Shown here piece by piece: positions 24,813 to 34,638 of a stretch of DNA of 40,889 bases. Positions within the stretch are counted from its first letter, which is position 1. The number at the start of each line of letters is the position of its first letter. The notes beneath the pieces were generated by a model that was not told the origin of the DNA, searched no databases, and saw only the letters and a program-made list of their open reading frames with translations. The stretch is taken from assembly GCA_903858185.1 (NCBI GenBank), contig CAIOHT010000090.1:1-40889 (forward strand), read 5' to 3'. Origin of the DNA: an uncultured Caulobacterales bacterium (GTDB lineage: Bacteria > Pseudomonadota > Alphaproteobacteria > Caulobacterales > Caulobacteraceae). Made by a program: the position numbers and the translations under genes.

Positions 24813-25445
24813 ATGCAGATCGACTTCATCGCCGATGTGGTCTGTCCCTGGTGCTACCTCGGCTGGAGACGGCTGGAGAAGGCTTTGGCCATGCGGCCGG
24901 ACCTTGAGGCCACGGTGACCTGGCGGCCGTACCAGCTCGACCCGACGCTTCCCGAGGAAGGCGTCGACCGGAAGAACTACTATGCCGCCAAGTTCCCTGA
25001 TCCGGAGCGGCGCGAAGCGGGCGCGAAGGTGCTCAATGCTGCGGCGGCCGAGGACGGCATCACCTGGAACCTCGCCGAGATCCCTGTCTCGCCCAACACC
25101 AACGCCGCCCACCGCCTGATTCGCTGGGCCCAGGGCGAGGGCCTTCAGGGTCCCGTGCTCGAAGGTGTGCTGGCCGCCTATTTCACCGAACTGAAGGACA
25201 TCGGCGATCCCGTGGTGCTCGCGGACATCGGCGAGAAAGCCGGTATGGACAGGATGCGGCTGCTTCAGGCGTTCTCCGAGGGCGTCGACAAGGAGGCGGT
25301 CGCCCGCGAACACTTCCAGGCCCACCAGGCCGGTGTGTCGGGCGTGCCGTTCATGATCTTCGACGGCAAGATCGCTGTTTCGGGCGCCGAGCCAGCCGAG
25401 CGACTGGTCAAGGCAATCGACAAGGCGCTGGAACTGGCGGCTTGA
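24813..25445 (+). CDS. DsbA-family thioredoxin-fold oxidoreductase, FrnE-like
   Basis: A 210-residue protein with CPWC at 11-14, directly after the first beta strand. It has no signal peptide, so it acts in the cytoplasm. The long helical insertion and the cis-Pro loop (GVSGVPFMIFDGK) fit the FrnE/DsbA subfamily, as does the FPDPERR region. It starts 18 bases after popA behind GGGAGATCCCACC. Its stop overlaps the next start (TTGA). Confidence 0.9.
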   Translation: MQIDFIADVVCPWCYLGWRRLEKALAMRPDLEATVTWRPYQLDPTLPEEGVDRKNYYAAKFPDPERREAGAKVLNAAAAEDGITWNLAEIPVSPNTNAAHRLIRWAQGEGLQGPVLEGVLAAYFTELKDIGDPVVLADIGEKAGMDRMRLLQAFSEGVDKEAVAREHFQAHQAGVSGVPFMIFDGKIAVSGAEPAERLVKAIDKALELAA

Positions 25446-25969
25446 GCGCGCTCGACCGGGAGACCATCGGCCCGCTCATCGGCATTGCGGTCCTGGTGGT
25501 CGTGATGTCGATCCGGCTCCTGCGCGGCCAGAAGCAGCGCCCGCTGAAGCTGGAGTGGATGTGGGTGATGCCGCTCGTCCTGATCGCACTCGCCTGCGCG
25601 CTGATCTCCCAGTTCCCGCCCCAGGGCCTCGAATGGCTCTGGCTCGCCCTGGCGTTTGGAGCCGGCGCGGCGCTCGGGTGGCAACGCGGCCGCCTGATGG
25701 CCATCACGGTCGACCCGCAGACGCACATGCTGAACCAGCAGGCGTCGCCGGAGGCGATGATCTTCCTCGTCGTTCTGGTTGCCATCCGTTTCGGCCTGCG
25801 ATCCGTCCTGAGCGAGGAAGCGGGCGCGCTGCACCTGTCCGCCGCCTTCCTGACGGACGTGTTCGTCGTCTTCGCGGTCGGCCTGCTGGCGGTTACGCGG
25901 CTGGAGATGTTCCTCCGCGCGCGCAGGCTCCTCGAGGACGCCCGCGCGGCCGGAAAGATCGTCAGCTAG
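25442..25969 (+). CDS. CcdC/DUF1453-like integral membrane protein
   Basis: A 175-residue protein with four to five hydrophobic segments (IGIAVLVVVMSIRLL, WVMPLVLIALACALI, LWLALAFGAGAALGW, AMIFLVVLVAIRFGLR, FVVFAVGLLAVTRLEMFLRAR). It has the GWQRGR...VDPQTHMLNQQASPEAM stretch seen in DUF1453/CcdC proteins. TTG start coupled to the thioredoxin gene. The 3' end overlaps the convergent iorB gene by 8 bases. Function unknown; the pairing with a disulfide-type protein may be meaningful, since some CcdC-like proteins are linked to cytochrome c maturation. Confidence 0.7.
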   Translation: MSALDRETIGPLIGIAVLVVVMSIRLLRGQKQRPLKLEWMWVMPLVLIALACALISQFPPQGLEWLWLALAFGAGAALGWQRGRLMAITVDPQTHMLNQQASPEAMIFLVVLVAIRFGLRSVLSEEAGALHLSAAFLTDVFVVFAVGLLAVTRLEMFLRARRLLEDARAAGKIVS

Positions 25970-28088
25970 CCAGCGCCGCCGCGATCGGCAACTTGCGGAT
26001 CGGCTTCCCGGTCAGGGCGAACAGCGCATTGACCAGAGCCGGCGTCGCCGGCGGCACGGGCGGCTCGCCGACCCCGCCGATCGTCTCGCTGTTCTCTATG
26101 AACACGGTGGTCACCACATGCGGCGCCTCGTTCATCCGCATGATCCGGTAGCCATCGAAGTTGCGGTTGGTAGCCTGCCCGCCGGCGATCTCGATGCCTT
26201 CGAACAGCCCCGACGACAGACCCTGGATCATCCCGCCCTCGACCTGGTTCCGGGCCCCGTCCGGCGTCACCACCTGGGCGCAGTCGAGCACGCAGGTCGC
26301 CTTGTGGATCGTCACAGCGCCGTCCTTCAGCGAGACCTCGACGACCTGGGCGCAGAGGCTGCCGTAGCTTTCGACATAGGCGAATCCGCGAGCGCGACCG
26401 GCGGGAAGCGGTTTGCCCCATTCACCGGCCTTCGCCGCCTCGTCGATCACCTTCAGTGCACGGGGGTCATGGGCCAGAAGCTCACGCCGCAGGGATACCG
26501 GGTCCTTCTTCAGCGACCGGGCCAGCTCATCGACGAAGGCCTCCATGAAGTAGCCGTTCTGGGTTGCGCCAACAGCCCGCCACGGGGCCATCGGCACCGC
26601 CTGATCGACCCGGACCCAGTCGACCCGATAGGCGCCGGTGCGATAGCGGGTGTCGGTCAGGGTCTGCACCGAGGATCCGTCGATCTCACCCTTGGGCAGC
26701 CCTGCCGGGGAGAATGTATGGCGCATCGACGGGCCCGCCGTGCGGACATGCAGGGCGACAACCTTTCCCGACGCATCGATGCCGGCGCGAAGCCGCGCGA
26801 CCTGGGCCGGGCGATACCAGCCCTGGCCGATTTCGTCCTCGCGGCGCCAGAAGAACTTCACCGGCTTCTTCACGGCCAGCGCCACCAGCACCGCGCCCGG
26901 CGTGCCGTCATCGCCCAGACGCCGGCCATAGCCGCCGCCGAGCATCAGGGTATGCAGGACGACCTTCGACGGATCGATGCCGGCCGCCTTCGCCGCCGTA
27001 TTGCGATTGCGATCCTGCGTCTGGAACGGCCCCCAGATTTCCAGTCCACCGTCAGCCGTCGGCTCCACCGTGACGGACCATGGCTCCATGGGCGCGTGGC
27101 AGAGATAGGGAACTTCGTAGTCCGCTTCGAACACGCGCGCCGCACCGGCAAGCGCTACGGTCGTATCGCCCTCGACCTTGCCGACGATGGCCTCGGCGTC
27201 ATTGTCCAGGCCCATGTGCATGGCGGCGGATATGGCGTCGGAGGACAGGCCGTCGATTGATGTGGATTTCCAGCGCACCTTGAGGGCTGCGGCGCCCTTC
27301 ATGGCCGCCCACTGGGACGTCGCAACCACGGCCGCGCCGCCGGGGATCGGCACCACCTGCTCAACGCCCTTCACGACCAGGGTCGCGCTGTCGTCGAACC
27401 CGTCCGCCTGACCGCCAAACACCGGAGCCAGGACCGCGCAGGCATAGACCATGCCCGGCCGGGTGAAGTCCTGCGAGAAGATCGGCTCACCGCGCACCTT
27501 GGCCGGGATATCAACCCTGGGCGTGGCCTTGCCGACGTATTTGAATGTTGCAGGATCGCGCAGCGCGCCCTGCACTGGCGGCTGTCCCGCGGCCAGTGCG
27601 GCCGCCTCACCGAGCGTGACCGGCAAAGCCTTGCCGGCCCGCAGAAACCGGCCGTCCACAAGGGTGATCTCGGCGACCGGCGCGCCGGTCTTTCCGGCGA
27701 CCGCGGCGATCAGGCTGGCCCGCGCATTGGCGCCGACCTGGCGCAGGGCCGCGTACCACGCCCGCACGCCGGCCGACCCGCCCGAGCCCATGGAGCCATT
27801 CCGACGGAAGGGATCGGACGGCAGGGCGGTTTCGACGCTGACCCAGCTGAGCGGTACGCCGATCTCGTCGGCGATGATGGCGGCGTGGGCGGTGTGGGTC
27901 CCCTGCCCCATCTCGGTCGTCGGCGACTGGAGCGCGACACGCCCGTCGGTTCCGACAGTCAGATAGGCGGACCAGGGCGGCGGCGCAGTCCCGGCCTGCT
28001 GCGCGCGCGCGTCAGCAACCGTGAAGCTGAGGGTGAAGGCACCGGCTGTCGCCAGGAAGGCGCGGCGGTCGAGGCTGGGAGCGTTCAT
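25962..28088 (-). CDS. molybdopterin-binding subunit of a xanthine oxidase-family hydroxylase, IorB type
   Basis: The large Mo-cofactor subunit of a two-gene hydroxylase that oxidises aldehydes or N-heterocycles. 708 residues, with a twin-arginine signal (RRAF at 8-11, then a hydrophobic stretch ending DARAQQ), so it is exported folded. Family blocks are GQGTHTAHAAIIADEIG, the ALRDPATFKYVGK linker, PYLCHAPMEPWSV, LGGGYGRRLGDDG, the AVGATQNGYFMEAFVDELA segment and the GVGEPPVPPATPALVNALFAL end containing the active-site Glu. The small 2Fe-2S subunit lies directly upstream. The substrate is unknown; isoquinoline oxidoreductase is only the namesake. Confidence 0.88.
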   Translation of the reverse strand: MNAPSLDRRAFLATAGAFTLSFTVADARAQQAGTAPPPWSAYLTVGTDGRVALQSPTTEMGQGTHTAHAAIIADEIGVPLSWVSVETALPSDPFRRNGSMGSGGSAGVRAWYAALRQVGANARASLIAAVAGKTGAPVAEITLVDGRFLRAGKALPVTLGEAAALAAGQPPVQGALRDPATFKYVGKATPRVDIPAKVRGEPIFSQDFTRPGMVYACAVLAPVFGGQADGFDDSATLVVKGVEQVVPIPGGAAVVATSQWAAMKGAAALKVRWKSTSIDGLSSDAISAAMHMGLDNDAEAIVGKVEGDTTVALAGAARVFEADYEVPYLCHAPMEPWSVTVEPTADGGLEIWGPFQTQDRNRNTAAKAAGIDPSKVVLHTLMLGGGYGRRLGDDGTPGAVLVALAVKKPVKFFWRREDEIGQGWYRPAQVARLRAGIDASGKVVALHVRTAGPSMRHTFSPAGLPKGEIDGSSVQTLTDTRYRTGAYRVDWVRVDQAVPMAPWRAVGATQNGYFMEAFVDELARSLKKDPVSLRRELLAHDPRALKVIDEAAKAGEWGKPLPAGRARGFAYVESYGSLCAQVVEVSLKDGAVTIHKATCVLDCAQVVTPDGARNQVEGGMIQGLSSGLFEGIEIAGGQATNRNFDGYRIMRMNEAPHVVTTVFIENSETIGGVGEPPVPPATPALVNALFALTGKPIRKLPIAAALAS

Positions 28089-28102
28089 GGCGGGTTTCTC
28101 CC

Positions 28103-28546
28103 TCAGGCCTTGGCCGCGGCCTTGATGGCGGCGCGAATACGCGGATAGGTCCCGCAGCGGCAGATGTTTCCGGCCATGGCCGCATCGATGTCGTCGTCAC
28201 TCGGCGCCTTGTTCTCATTGAGCAGGGCAGCCGCGCTCATGATCTGGCCGGGCTGGCAGAATCCGCATTGCGGGACCTGTGCGGCGACCCAGGCCTGCTG
28301 CACGGGGTGTTTTCCGTCAAAGCTCTCGATCGTGGTGATCGACTGACCGTCGAGATCCCCGACCGGCACACTGCAGGACCGCACCGGCTGCCCGCCGATG
28401 TGAACCGTGCAGGCGCCGCACTGGGCGATACCACAGCCGTACTTGGCGCCCTTGAGATCCAGTTCGTCGCGCAGGACCCAGAGCAGCGGCGTGTCCGGAT
28501 CGGACGTTACCGTCACCGCCTGGCCATTGATGGTCAGTTTGGTCAT
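28103..28546 (-). CDS. 2Fe-2S subunit of the xanthine oxidase-family hydroxylase, IorA type
   Basis: A 147-residue electron-transfer subunit. The plant-type cluster is bound by the cysteines in [15 protein letters not shown] and the later RSC. The second, four-helix cluster is bound by QCGFCQPGQ and [15 protein letters not shown] 28546 follows GGGAGG and begins MTKLTINGQ, the normal family start. It has no signal of its own and presumably travels out with the Tat-tagged large subunit, 14 bases downstream. No cytochrome c subunit gene is next to the pair. Confidence 0.92.
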   Translation of the reverse strand: MTKLTINGQAVTVTSDPDTPLLWVLRDELDLKGAKYGCGIAQCGACTVHIGGQPVRSCSVPVGDLDGQSITTIESFDGKHPVQQAWVAAQVPQCGFCQPGQIMSAAALLNENKAPSDDDIDAAMAGNICRCGTYPRIRAAIKAAAKA

Positions 28547-28650
28547 CGTCGCCTCCCGCGCCTCGTCGAACAAGGCTATGCGCTGAGGGATACATGCGCC
28601 ACCGATCGAAAATGACAAATTCGTGGGAGGGCTCGATAAAGCCCTGACGC

Positions 28651-31600
28651 TTACGCTTTCGCCAGTTTCGCCAGCGTCGTCAGGATCCGCTCGGCGGCAT
28701 CGAGCCGCTGGGCGGGGGTGTCCCACTCGCCCTTGATGACGATCTTCTGGTCGGGCCGCAGTTTCCAGACGATCTGGTTGGCCTGGATGAATTTCAACAG
28801 CGCCATGGGATTGGCGAAGGTGTCATTGCGGAAGCTGGCTACGGCGCCCTTCGGCCCAACGTCGATCTTGGCCACATTGGCCTCGCGGCACAGGCCCTTG
28901 ATCGCCACGACCTTCAACAGGCTGCTGGCTTCCGGCGGGATGGGGCCGAACCGGTCGATCAGCTCGGCGGCGAGCGCCTCGCGGTCCTGGGCCTGCTCGG
29001 CCTCCGAAAGGCGTCGATAGAGCGCCAGCCGCACGTTCAGGTCGGGCACATAGGCTTCCGGAATCATCACGGCGGCCCCGGTATTGATCAGCGGCGACCA
29101 GCCGCGATCCGCCAGCGCTTCGGCACCCTGGCGCTGGCGCAGTTCGGCGACGGCGTCCTCCAGCATCTGCTGGTACAGCTCGACGCCGATTTCCTTGATG
29201 TGGCCGCTCTGTTCGTCGCCCAGCAGGTTGCCGCCGCCGCGCTGGTCGAGGTCGTGGCTGGCCAGCTGGAAGCCGGCGCCCAGGCTGTCGAGTGACTGCA
29301 GCACCTTCAGCCGCTTCTCGGCCGACAGGGTCAGCTGCTTCTCCGCCGGCGTGGTCATGTAGGCGTAGGCGCGCGCCTTGGCCCGCCCAACGCGACCGCG
29401 CAGCTGATAAAGCTGGGCCAGGCCGAACATGTCGGCCCGGTGGATGATCAGGGTGTTGGCCGTCGGAATGTCCAGGCCGCTCTCGACGATCGTGGTCGAC
29501 AACAGCACGTCGTACTGGCCGTCGTAGAAGGCGCTCATCACCTCCTCGAGCTGGGTCGGGCTCATCTGGCCATGGCCGACGACGAACTTCACCTCCGGAA
29601 CCTGCTCACGCAGGAAGCGCTCGATGTCCGTCAGGTCCTTGATCCGCGGCACGACGAAATAGGCCTGTCCACCGCGATACTTCTCGCGCAGCAGCGCCTC
29701 GCGCAGGGTCACGGGGTCCCACGGGGTGATGTAGGTCCGCACCGCCAGCCGGTCGACCGGCGGGGTGGCGATGATGCTCATCTCGCGGATGCCGCTGAGG
29801 GCCATCTGTAGCGTCCGCGGGATCGGGGTCGCGGTCAGGGTCAGCATGTGCACATCGGCGCGCAGCTCCTTGAGTTGCTCCTTGTGCTTGACCCCAAAGT
29901 GCTGCTCCTCGTCGACGATGACGAGACCGAGGTCCTTGAAGCTGACCTGCTTGCCGAGGACGGCGTGGGTGCCGACGACGATCTCGATCTCTCCGGCGGC
30001 CAGACCCTCGCGGGTCTCGGCGACCTCCTTCGCCGGCACCAGGCGCGACAGCCGGCTGACCTTGATCGGCCAGCCCTGGAAGCGCTCGCTGAAGGTCTTG
30101 AAGTGCTGCCGGGCCAGCAGGGTCGTCGGGCAGACGATGGCCACCTGCTTGCCGCTCATCGCCATGATGAAGGCCGCGCGGAGGGCGACCTCGGTCTTGC
30201 CGAAGCCGACGTCGCCGCAGATCAACCGGTCCATCGGCTTGCCCGAGCCCAGGTCGGTCAGCACATCGGCGATGGCGTTGAGCTGGTCGTCCGTCTCCTC
30301 GTAGGGGAAGCGGGCGCAGAACTCGTCGAACAGGCCGGACGGCGGATCGATCTCCTCGACGGCCTTCAGCTGGCGGGCGGCGGCGATCTGGATCAGGCCC
30401 TCGGCCATCTCGCGCAGGCGCTGCTTGGCCTTGGCCTTGCGGCTCTGCCAGCCGGCGCCGCCCAGCTTGTCCAGCTGGATGTTCTCGCCGTCCGCGCCGT
30501 AGCGGGTCAGCAGGTCGATGTTCTCGACGGGCAGGTAGAGCTTGGCCTCGCCGGCGTAGTGAAGTTCGAGGCAGTCGTGCGGGGCGCCCTGCACATCCAG
30601 TGTCTTCAGGCCGGCATAACGGCCGATGCCGTGATCGATGTGCACGACCAGATCGCCCGGCGTCAGGGCGCTGGCCTCGGCGAGGAAGTTTGCGGCCCGG
30701 CGCTTCTTCCGCGGTCGCGCCAGCCGGTCGCCGAGGATATCGGTCTCGGAGATGACCGCCAGATTGTCGGTCTCGAACCCCGCTTCCAGCGGCAGCACGA
30801 CGCGCTGTGGGACCTTGGGATCCGCCGCCTTGGCCGCCTGCCAGTAGGGCGAGAACGGCACGCGCTTAAGGCCGTGATCCGAGAGCATGGTCCCCAGTCG
30901 CTCGGATGAGCCCTCGGTCCATGAGGCGAACAGCACGCGCTTGCCGGCGGCGGACCGGGCGGTGGCGTGATCGGCCGTCGCCTGGAAGAGGTTGACGCTG
31001 TCCTGTGAACGCTCGGCCGCGAAAGTCCTGCCAAGCTTCGCGCCCATGTCCACGGCGCCGATGGCGTCGCTCTGGAAAGGCGTGAACCACCGGTTCGGCC
31101 GCTCCGACACGCGCGCGGCCAGTTCCTCGGCGGTCAGATAGAGGGCGTCCGGCTCGACCGGACGGTAGGACGACTTGCGGTCGGCGCTCGCGCGGGCATC
31201 GTAGGCGTCGGCGATCATCGCCATCCGCTCGGCCTCGGCCTCGCCGACCAGGTGATCCATGGCGACCAGGGTATCCCCCGGCAGGTAGTCGAACAGCGTC
31301 TCCAGCCGCTCGTAGTAGAGCGGCAGCCAGTGTTCCATGCCGGCCCGGCGGCCGCCGGCGCTGACCGTTTCGTACAGCGCGTCGTCGCCCGGGGCGCCGA
31401 ACCGCGAGACATAGCCCTTGCGGAACCGCGCGATGGCGTCGGGATCGAGCAGCACTTCGCTGACCGGCAGCAGGTCGATCTCTTTCAGCTGCTTCGTCGA
31501 GCGCTGGGTCTCGGGATCGAAGGCGCGGATCGACTCCAGGGTATCGCCAAACAGGTCCAGCCGCACCGGCTCCTCGCCGCCCGGCGGGAAGACGTCGATC

Positions 31601-32109
31601 ACCCCGCCGCGGATCGCGAACTCGCCACGCTCGGATACGGTCGAGGCCCGGCTGTAGCCGTTGACGGCGAAATAGCGCTCCAGGTCGCCGATCGCGACGT
31701 CCTGACCCGGCTCTGCGCTGTAGCCGGCCCGCTTGAGATCGGCCCGCGACGGCAGCCGCTGCAGGATCGCCGGTGCTGCCGTAACCAGCAGCGTCGCCTT
31801 GCCGGAGAAATCACCGCGCGCCAGCTGCGACAGCGTCGCCATCCGCTGGGCGGCGATCCCGGCGGAAGGGCCGATCCGGTCGAACGGCAGGCAGTCCCAC
31901 GAAGGCAGCTGCAGGATCGGAATTTCCGGCGCGAAGAACCGCATCGCGTCGATGAAGGCGCTGGCGCGGGCGCCGTCCCGCGCTACGAACACGGTCAGAC
32001 CACCGCGCGCCCGGGCGATGTCAGCCATGACCAGGGCGTCGAAGCCCTCCGGCGCGCCGGTCAGCTCGAGCCGGCCGTCCGCCTTCGCCACATACTTCAG
32101 ATCAGCCAC
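28651..32109 (-). CDS. mfd: transcription-repair coupling factor
   Basis: An ATP-driven DNA translocase that pushes stalled RNA polymerase off damaged DNA and recruits UvrA. About 1152 residues, the family length. The N-terminal UvrB-homology region ([14 protein letters not shown]), the RNA polymerase-interaction region with [17 protein letters not shown], and the RecG-like motor follow in order. Motor motifs are Walker [36 protein letters not shown] and the [24 protein letters not shown] block. The GTG at 32109 overlaps the sdhE stop by 8 bases; the longer open frame upstream is sdhE read in another frame. Confidence 0.96.
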   Translation of the reverse strand: MADLKYVAKADGRLELTGAPEGFDALVMADIARARGGLTVFVARDGARASAFIDAMRFFAPEIPILQLPSWDCLPFDRIGPSAGIAAQRMATLSQLARGDFSGKATLLVTAAPAILQRLPSRADLKRAGYSAEPGQDVAIGDLERYFAVNGYSRASTVSERGEFAIRGGVIDVFPPGGEEPVRLDLFGDTLESIRAFDPETQRSTKQLKEIDLLPVSEVLLDPDAIARFRKGYVSRFGAPGDDALYETVSAGGRRAGMEHWLPLYYERLETLFDYLPGDTLVAMDHLVGEAEAERMAMIADAYDARASADRKSSYRPVEPDALYLTAEELAARVSERPNRWFTPFQSDAIGAVDMGAKLGRTFAAERSQDSVNLFQATADHATARSAAGKRVLFASWTEGSSERLGTMLSDHGLKRVPFSPYWQAAKAADPKVPQRVVLPLEAGFETDNLAVISETDILGDRLARPRKKRRAANFLAEASALTPGDLVVHIDHGIGRYAGLKTLDVQGAPHDCLELHYAGEAKLYLPVENIDLLTRYGADGENIQLDKLGGAGWQSRKAKAKQRLREMAEGLIQIAAARQLKAVEEIDPPSGLFDEFCARFPYEETDDQLNAIADVLTDLGSGKPMDRLICGDVGFGKTEVALRAAFIMAMSGKQVAIVCPTTLLARQHFKTFSERFQGWPIKVSRLSRLVPAKEVAETREGLAAGEIEIVVGTHAVLGKQVSFKDLGLVIVDEEQHFGVKHKEQLKELRADVHMLTLTATPIPRTLQMALSGIREMSIIATPPVDRLAVRTYITPWDPVTLREALLREKYRGGQAYFVVPRIKDLTDIERFLREQVPEVKFVVGHGQMSPTQLEEVMSAFYDGQYDVLLSTTIVESGLDIPTANTLIIHRADMFGLAQLYQLRGRVGRAKARAYAYMTTPAEKQLTLSAEKRLKVLQSLDSLGAGFQLASHDLDQRGGGNLLGDEQSGHIKEIGVELYQQMLEDAVAELRQRQGAEALADRGWSPLINTGAAVMIPEAYVPDLNVRLALYRRLSEAEQAQDREALAAELIDRFGPIPPEASSLLKVVAIKGLCREANVAKIDVGPKGAVASFRNDTFANPMALLKFIQANQIVWKLRPDQKIVIKGEWDTPAQRLDAAERILTTLAKLAKA

Positions 32110-32371
32110 CGGGCGGACGTCCTGAAGGGTCGAACGCCTGCAGCAGGGCGAAAATCTCGGGATCGATATGGTCGGCGACCGGAGTCTTGCCGAGGTACCA
32201 GTCGTAGATGTCCTGGTCAGCCTCATCCATCAGCGCCTCGAAGGCGTCGAGCTCGGCGGAGGTCATGCCCGGGACGTACTTGTCCGCAAACGGCCCCAGA
32301 ATGAGGTCCGCTTCCCGGAAGCCACGGCGCCAGGCCCGCAGCCTGATCTTCTTGAGGCGGTGCTCGTCCAT
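32102..32371 (-). CDS. sdhE: FAD assembly factor SdhE (succinate dehydrogenase flavinylation)
   Basis: An 89-residue protein that helps attach FAD covalently to the flavoprotein subunit of succinate dehydrogenase. The family core is clear: RLRAWRRGFREADLILGPFADKY, where R-R-G-x-x-E-x-D is the conserved motif, then the LDAFEALMDEADQDIYDWYLG helix pair. ATG 32371 is used; the open frame continues 32 codons upstream into the repeat before recG without family similarity. It is coupled to mfd, an arrangement seen in related alphaproteobacteria. Confidence 0.92.
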   Translation of the reverse strand: MDEHRLKKIRLRAWRRGFREADLILGPFADKYVPGMTSAELDAFEALMDEADQDIYDWYLGKTPVADHIDPEIFALLQAFDPSGRPPGG

Positions 32372-32478
32372 GTGGAGGCGGCGGATATAGAGCGGGTTGA
32401 GAGGTAGCGCCAGTGTGCGTGGTTCGAGACGCTCGGCTGATGCCTCGCTCCTCACCATGACGGGCAAAAGTGGTCGTC

Positions 32479-32520
32479 ATCCTGAGGAGCGATCCCTCAG
32501 GATCGCGTCTCGAAGGACGC
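32479..32520. repeat. tandem short hairpins, REP-like element before recG
   Basis: ATCCTGAGG (32479-32487) and CCTCAGGAT (32495-32503) form a perfect 9-bp stem with a 7-base loop. Right after it, GCGTC (32505-32509) and GACGC (32516-32520) form a 5-bp stem around TCGAAG. The form resembles dispersed intergenic repeats of Caulobacterales. It lies between the divergent sdhE and recG starts and shows that the open frames extending into it are not coding. Confidence 0.7.
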
Positions 32521-32546
32521 ACCAACTCCGCGCTACACTCCCTCCG

Positions 32547-34619
32547 ATGCGACCCGAGATTCTGTTCCCCCTCTTCGCCCCGGTCAGCACGCTGAAAGGC
32601 GTGGGGCCGAAGGTTGAGCCGCTGGTCGAGCGGGTCGCCGGGCCGCTGGTGCGCGACGTGCTGTTCCTCGGACCCCAGTCGCTGATCCATCGCACGCCCA
32701 CGACGGTCGACAGTGTCGTCGACGGCCAGGTTCACACCCTGACGGTCGATGTCGAACTGCATACGAAGCCGGCCCGCATGGACATCCCGTGGAAGATCCG
32801 CTGCTTCGACGGCACCGCCTTCCTGACCCTGATCTGGTTCAAGGGTCATGGCGAGCATCTGATGCGCCAGCACCCGGTCGGGTCCAAACGGGTCGTCAGC
32901 GGCAAGATCGAGCGCTGGGGCAACGAGATCCAGATGGCGCATCCGGACTACATCGTCCCGGTCGAGCGCGCCGCCGAGATCCCCGAAACCGAGGCTGTGT
33001 ATCCCGCCACGGCCGGCCTGCCCGCCCGCAACGTGCGCAAGATGGCGCATGAGGCCCTCTCGCGCGCGCCGGAGCTGCCCGAATGGCAGGACCCCGCCTG
33101 GATGGCCCGCGAGGGTTTCCCCAACTGGCGCGCGGCGCTGGAGCGGTTCCACAACCCGCAGAGTGACGCGGACCTGTCACCACTGTCCGCCCATCGCCGA
33201 CGGCTGGCCTTCGACGAGCTGCTGGCGCACCAACTGGCCCTCGCACAGCGCAAGGCCGCACGCCGATCGCAGCCTGCGCCCGTAATCCCGGCCGGCACCA
33301 TGGCCGACCGCATCGAAGCCGCCCTGCCCTGGAAGCTCACCGGCGCCCAGATCCGCGCGCTTTCGGAGGTGCGCGGCGACCTTCAGTCCGGTGAGCGGAT
33401 GAGCCGGCTGCTGCACGGCGACGTCGGCGCCGGCAAGACCATCGTCGCCATGCTGGCCATGGCCGATGCAGCCGAGGCCAGACTGCAGTCGGTGCTGATG
33501 GCCCCGACCGAAATCCTCGCCCGCCAGCATTTCGAGACGATCGCCGCGCCGCTGGAGGCCCAGGGCCTGCGGGTCGTGCTGCTGACCGGTCGTGACAAGG
33601 GCGGGGTCCGCACCGAAAAGCTGATGGCCCTGATGGACGGCACGGCCGATATCGCCGTCGGCACCCATGCCCTGTTCCAGGATGACGTCCGCTATCGCAG
33701 TCTCGGCCTGACGGTCATCGACGAGCAGCACCGGTTCGGCGTCAGCGAGCGCAAGCGCCTGCAGGACAAGGGCGAGAGCGTCCATCTGCTGGCCATGTCG
33801 GCCACGCCGATCCCGCGCACCCTGGAGCTCACGGTGTTCGGCGACCTCGATGTCAGCCGTATCGACGAGAAGCCGCCTGGCCGCACGCCCGTCGCGACAC
33901 GCGCCGTCCCCTCCCCGCGCATGGGCGAAATCATCGCCCGGCTGCAGGAAGCCGTGCGCGGCGGCGCCCAGGCCTTCTGGATCTGTCCGATGGTCAGCGA
34001 AAGCGAGTTCGCGGATCTCGCCGCTGCCGAGATCCGCGCCCGCGAACTGCAGAAGATCATGGGCGCCCAGGTGGGTCTGGTGCACGGCCAGATGCCGCCG
34101 GCCGAGAAGGACGCCGTGATGGCGCAGTTCGCCGAAGGCCGTCTCCCGGTCCTGGTCGCGACGACGGTCGTCGAGGTCGGGGTCAATGTGCCAAACGCGA
34201 CGATCATGGTCATCGAACAGGCCGAGCGGTTCGGTCTGGCCCAGCTGCACCAGCTGCGCGGTCGCGTGGGTCGCGGCCGGCGCGAGAGCGCCTGCGTGCT
34301 GCTCTACGACCCGCCTCTTTCGGAGACGGCCCAGCAGCGCCTCGATATCCTGCGCAAGACGGACGACGGCTTCCTGATCGCCGAGAAGGACCTCGAACTG
34401 CGTGGCGGCGGCGATCCGCTCGGACTAAAGCAAAGCGGTTTCCCGGCCTATCGCCTGGCCGATCCGGTCGCGCACCGCGCCATGATCGCGGCCGCCGCGG
34501 ACGACGCCCGGCTGATCCTGAACCGCGATCCGGACCTGACCTCGCCGCGCGGACAGGCCGTCAGGGTGCTGCAGGAGCTGTTCGACTGGCGCGCGGCCGG
34601 TTTGACTGACGCCGGGTGA
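32547..34619 (+). CDS. recG: ATP-dependent DNA helicase RecG
   Basis: Remodels stalled replication forks and Holliday junctions. 690 residues. The N-terminal wedge domain starts at LFAPVSTLKGVGPKVEPL and contains the OB-fold region (about 60-150). The motor has Walker A GDVGAGKTIVA, VIDEQHRFGV (motif II), [13 protein letters not shown] (motif III) and [19 protein letters not shown] (motif VI). ATG 32547 starts the normal family N-terminus; upstream frame lies in the repeat. Confidence 0.95.
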   Translation: MRPEILFPLFAPVSTLKGVGPKVEPLVERVAGPLVRDVLFLGPQSLIHRTPTTVDSVVDGQVHTLTVDVELHTKPARMDIPWKIRCFDGTAFLTLIWFKGHGEHLMRQHPVGSKRVVSGKIERWGNEIQMAHPDYIVPVERAAEIPETEAVYPATAGLPARNVRKMAHEALSRAPELPEWQDPAWMAREGFPNWRAALERFHNPQSDADLSPLSAHRRRLAFDELLAHQLALAQRKAARRSQPAPVIPAGTMADRIEAALPWKLTGAQIRALSEVRGDLQSGERMSRLLHGDVGAGKTIVAMLAMADAAEARLQSVLMAPTEILARQHFETIAAPLEAQGLRVVLLTGRDKGGVRTEKLMALMDGTADIAVGTHALFQDDVRYRSLGLTVIDEQHRFGVSERKRLQDKGESVHLLAMSATPIPRTLELTVFGDLDVSRIDEKPPGRTPVATRAVPSPRMGEIIARLQEAVRGGAQAFWICPMVSESEFADLAAAEIRARELQKIMGAQVGLVHGQMPPAEKDAVMAQFAEGRLPVLVATTVVEVGVNVPNATIMVIEQAERFGLAQLHQLRGRVGRGRRESACVLLYDPPLSETAQQRLDILRKTDDGFLIAEKDLELRGGGDPLGLKQSGFPAYRLADPVAHRAMIAAAADDARLILNRDPDLTSPRGQAVRVLQELFDWRAAGLTDAG

Positions 34620-34638
34620 AGGAGCCCAATCCAGACCC

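Noticed and set aside
23472..25325. 617-codon open frame on the minus strand
   Set aside because: Antisense to popA and the thioredoxin-like gene; composition is that of a shadow frame.
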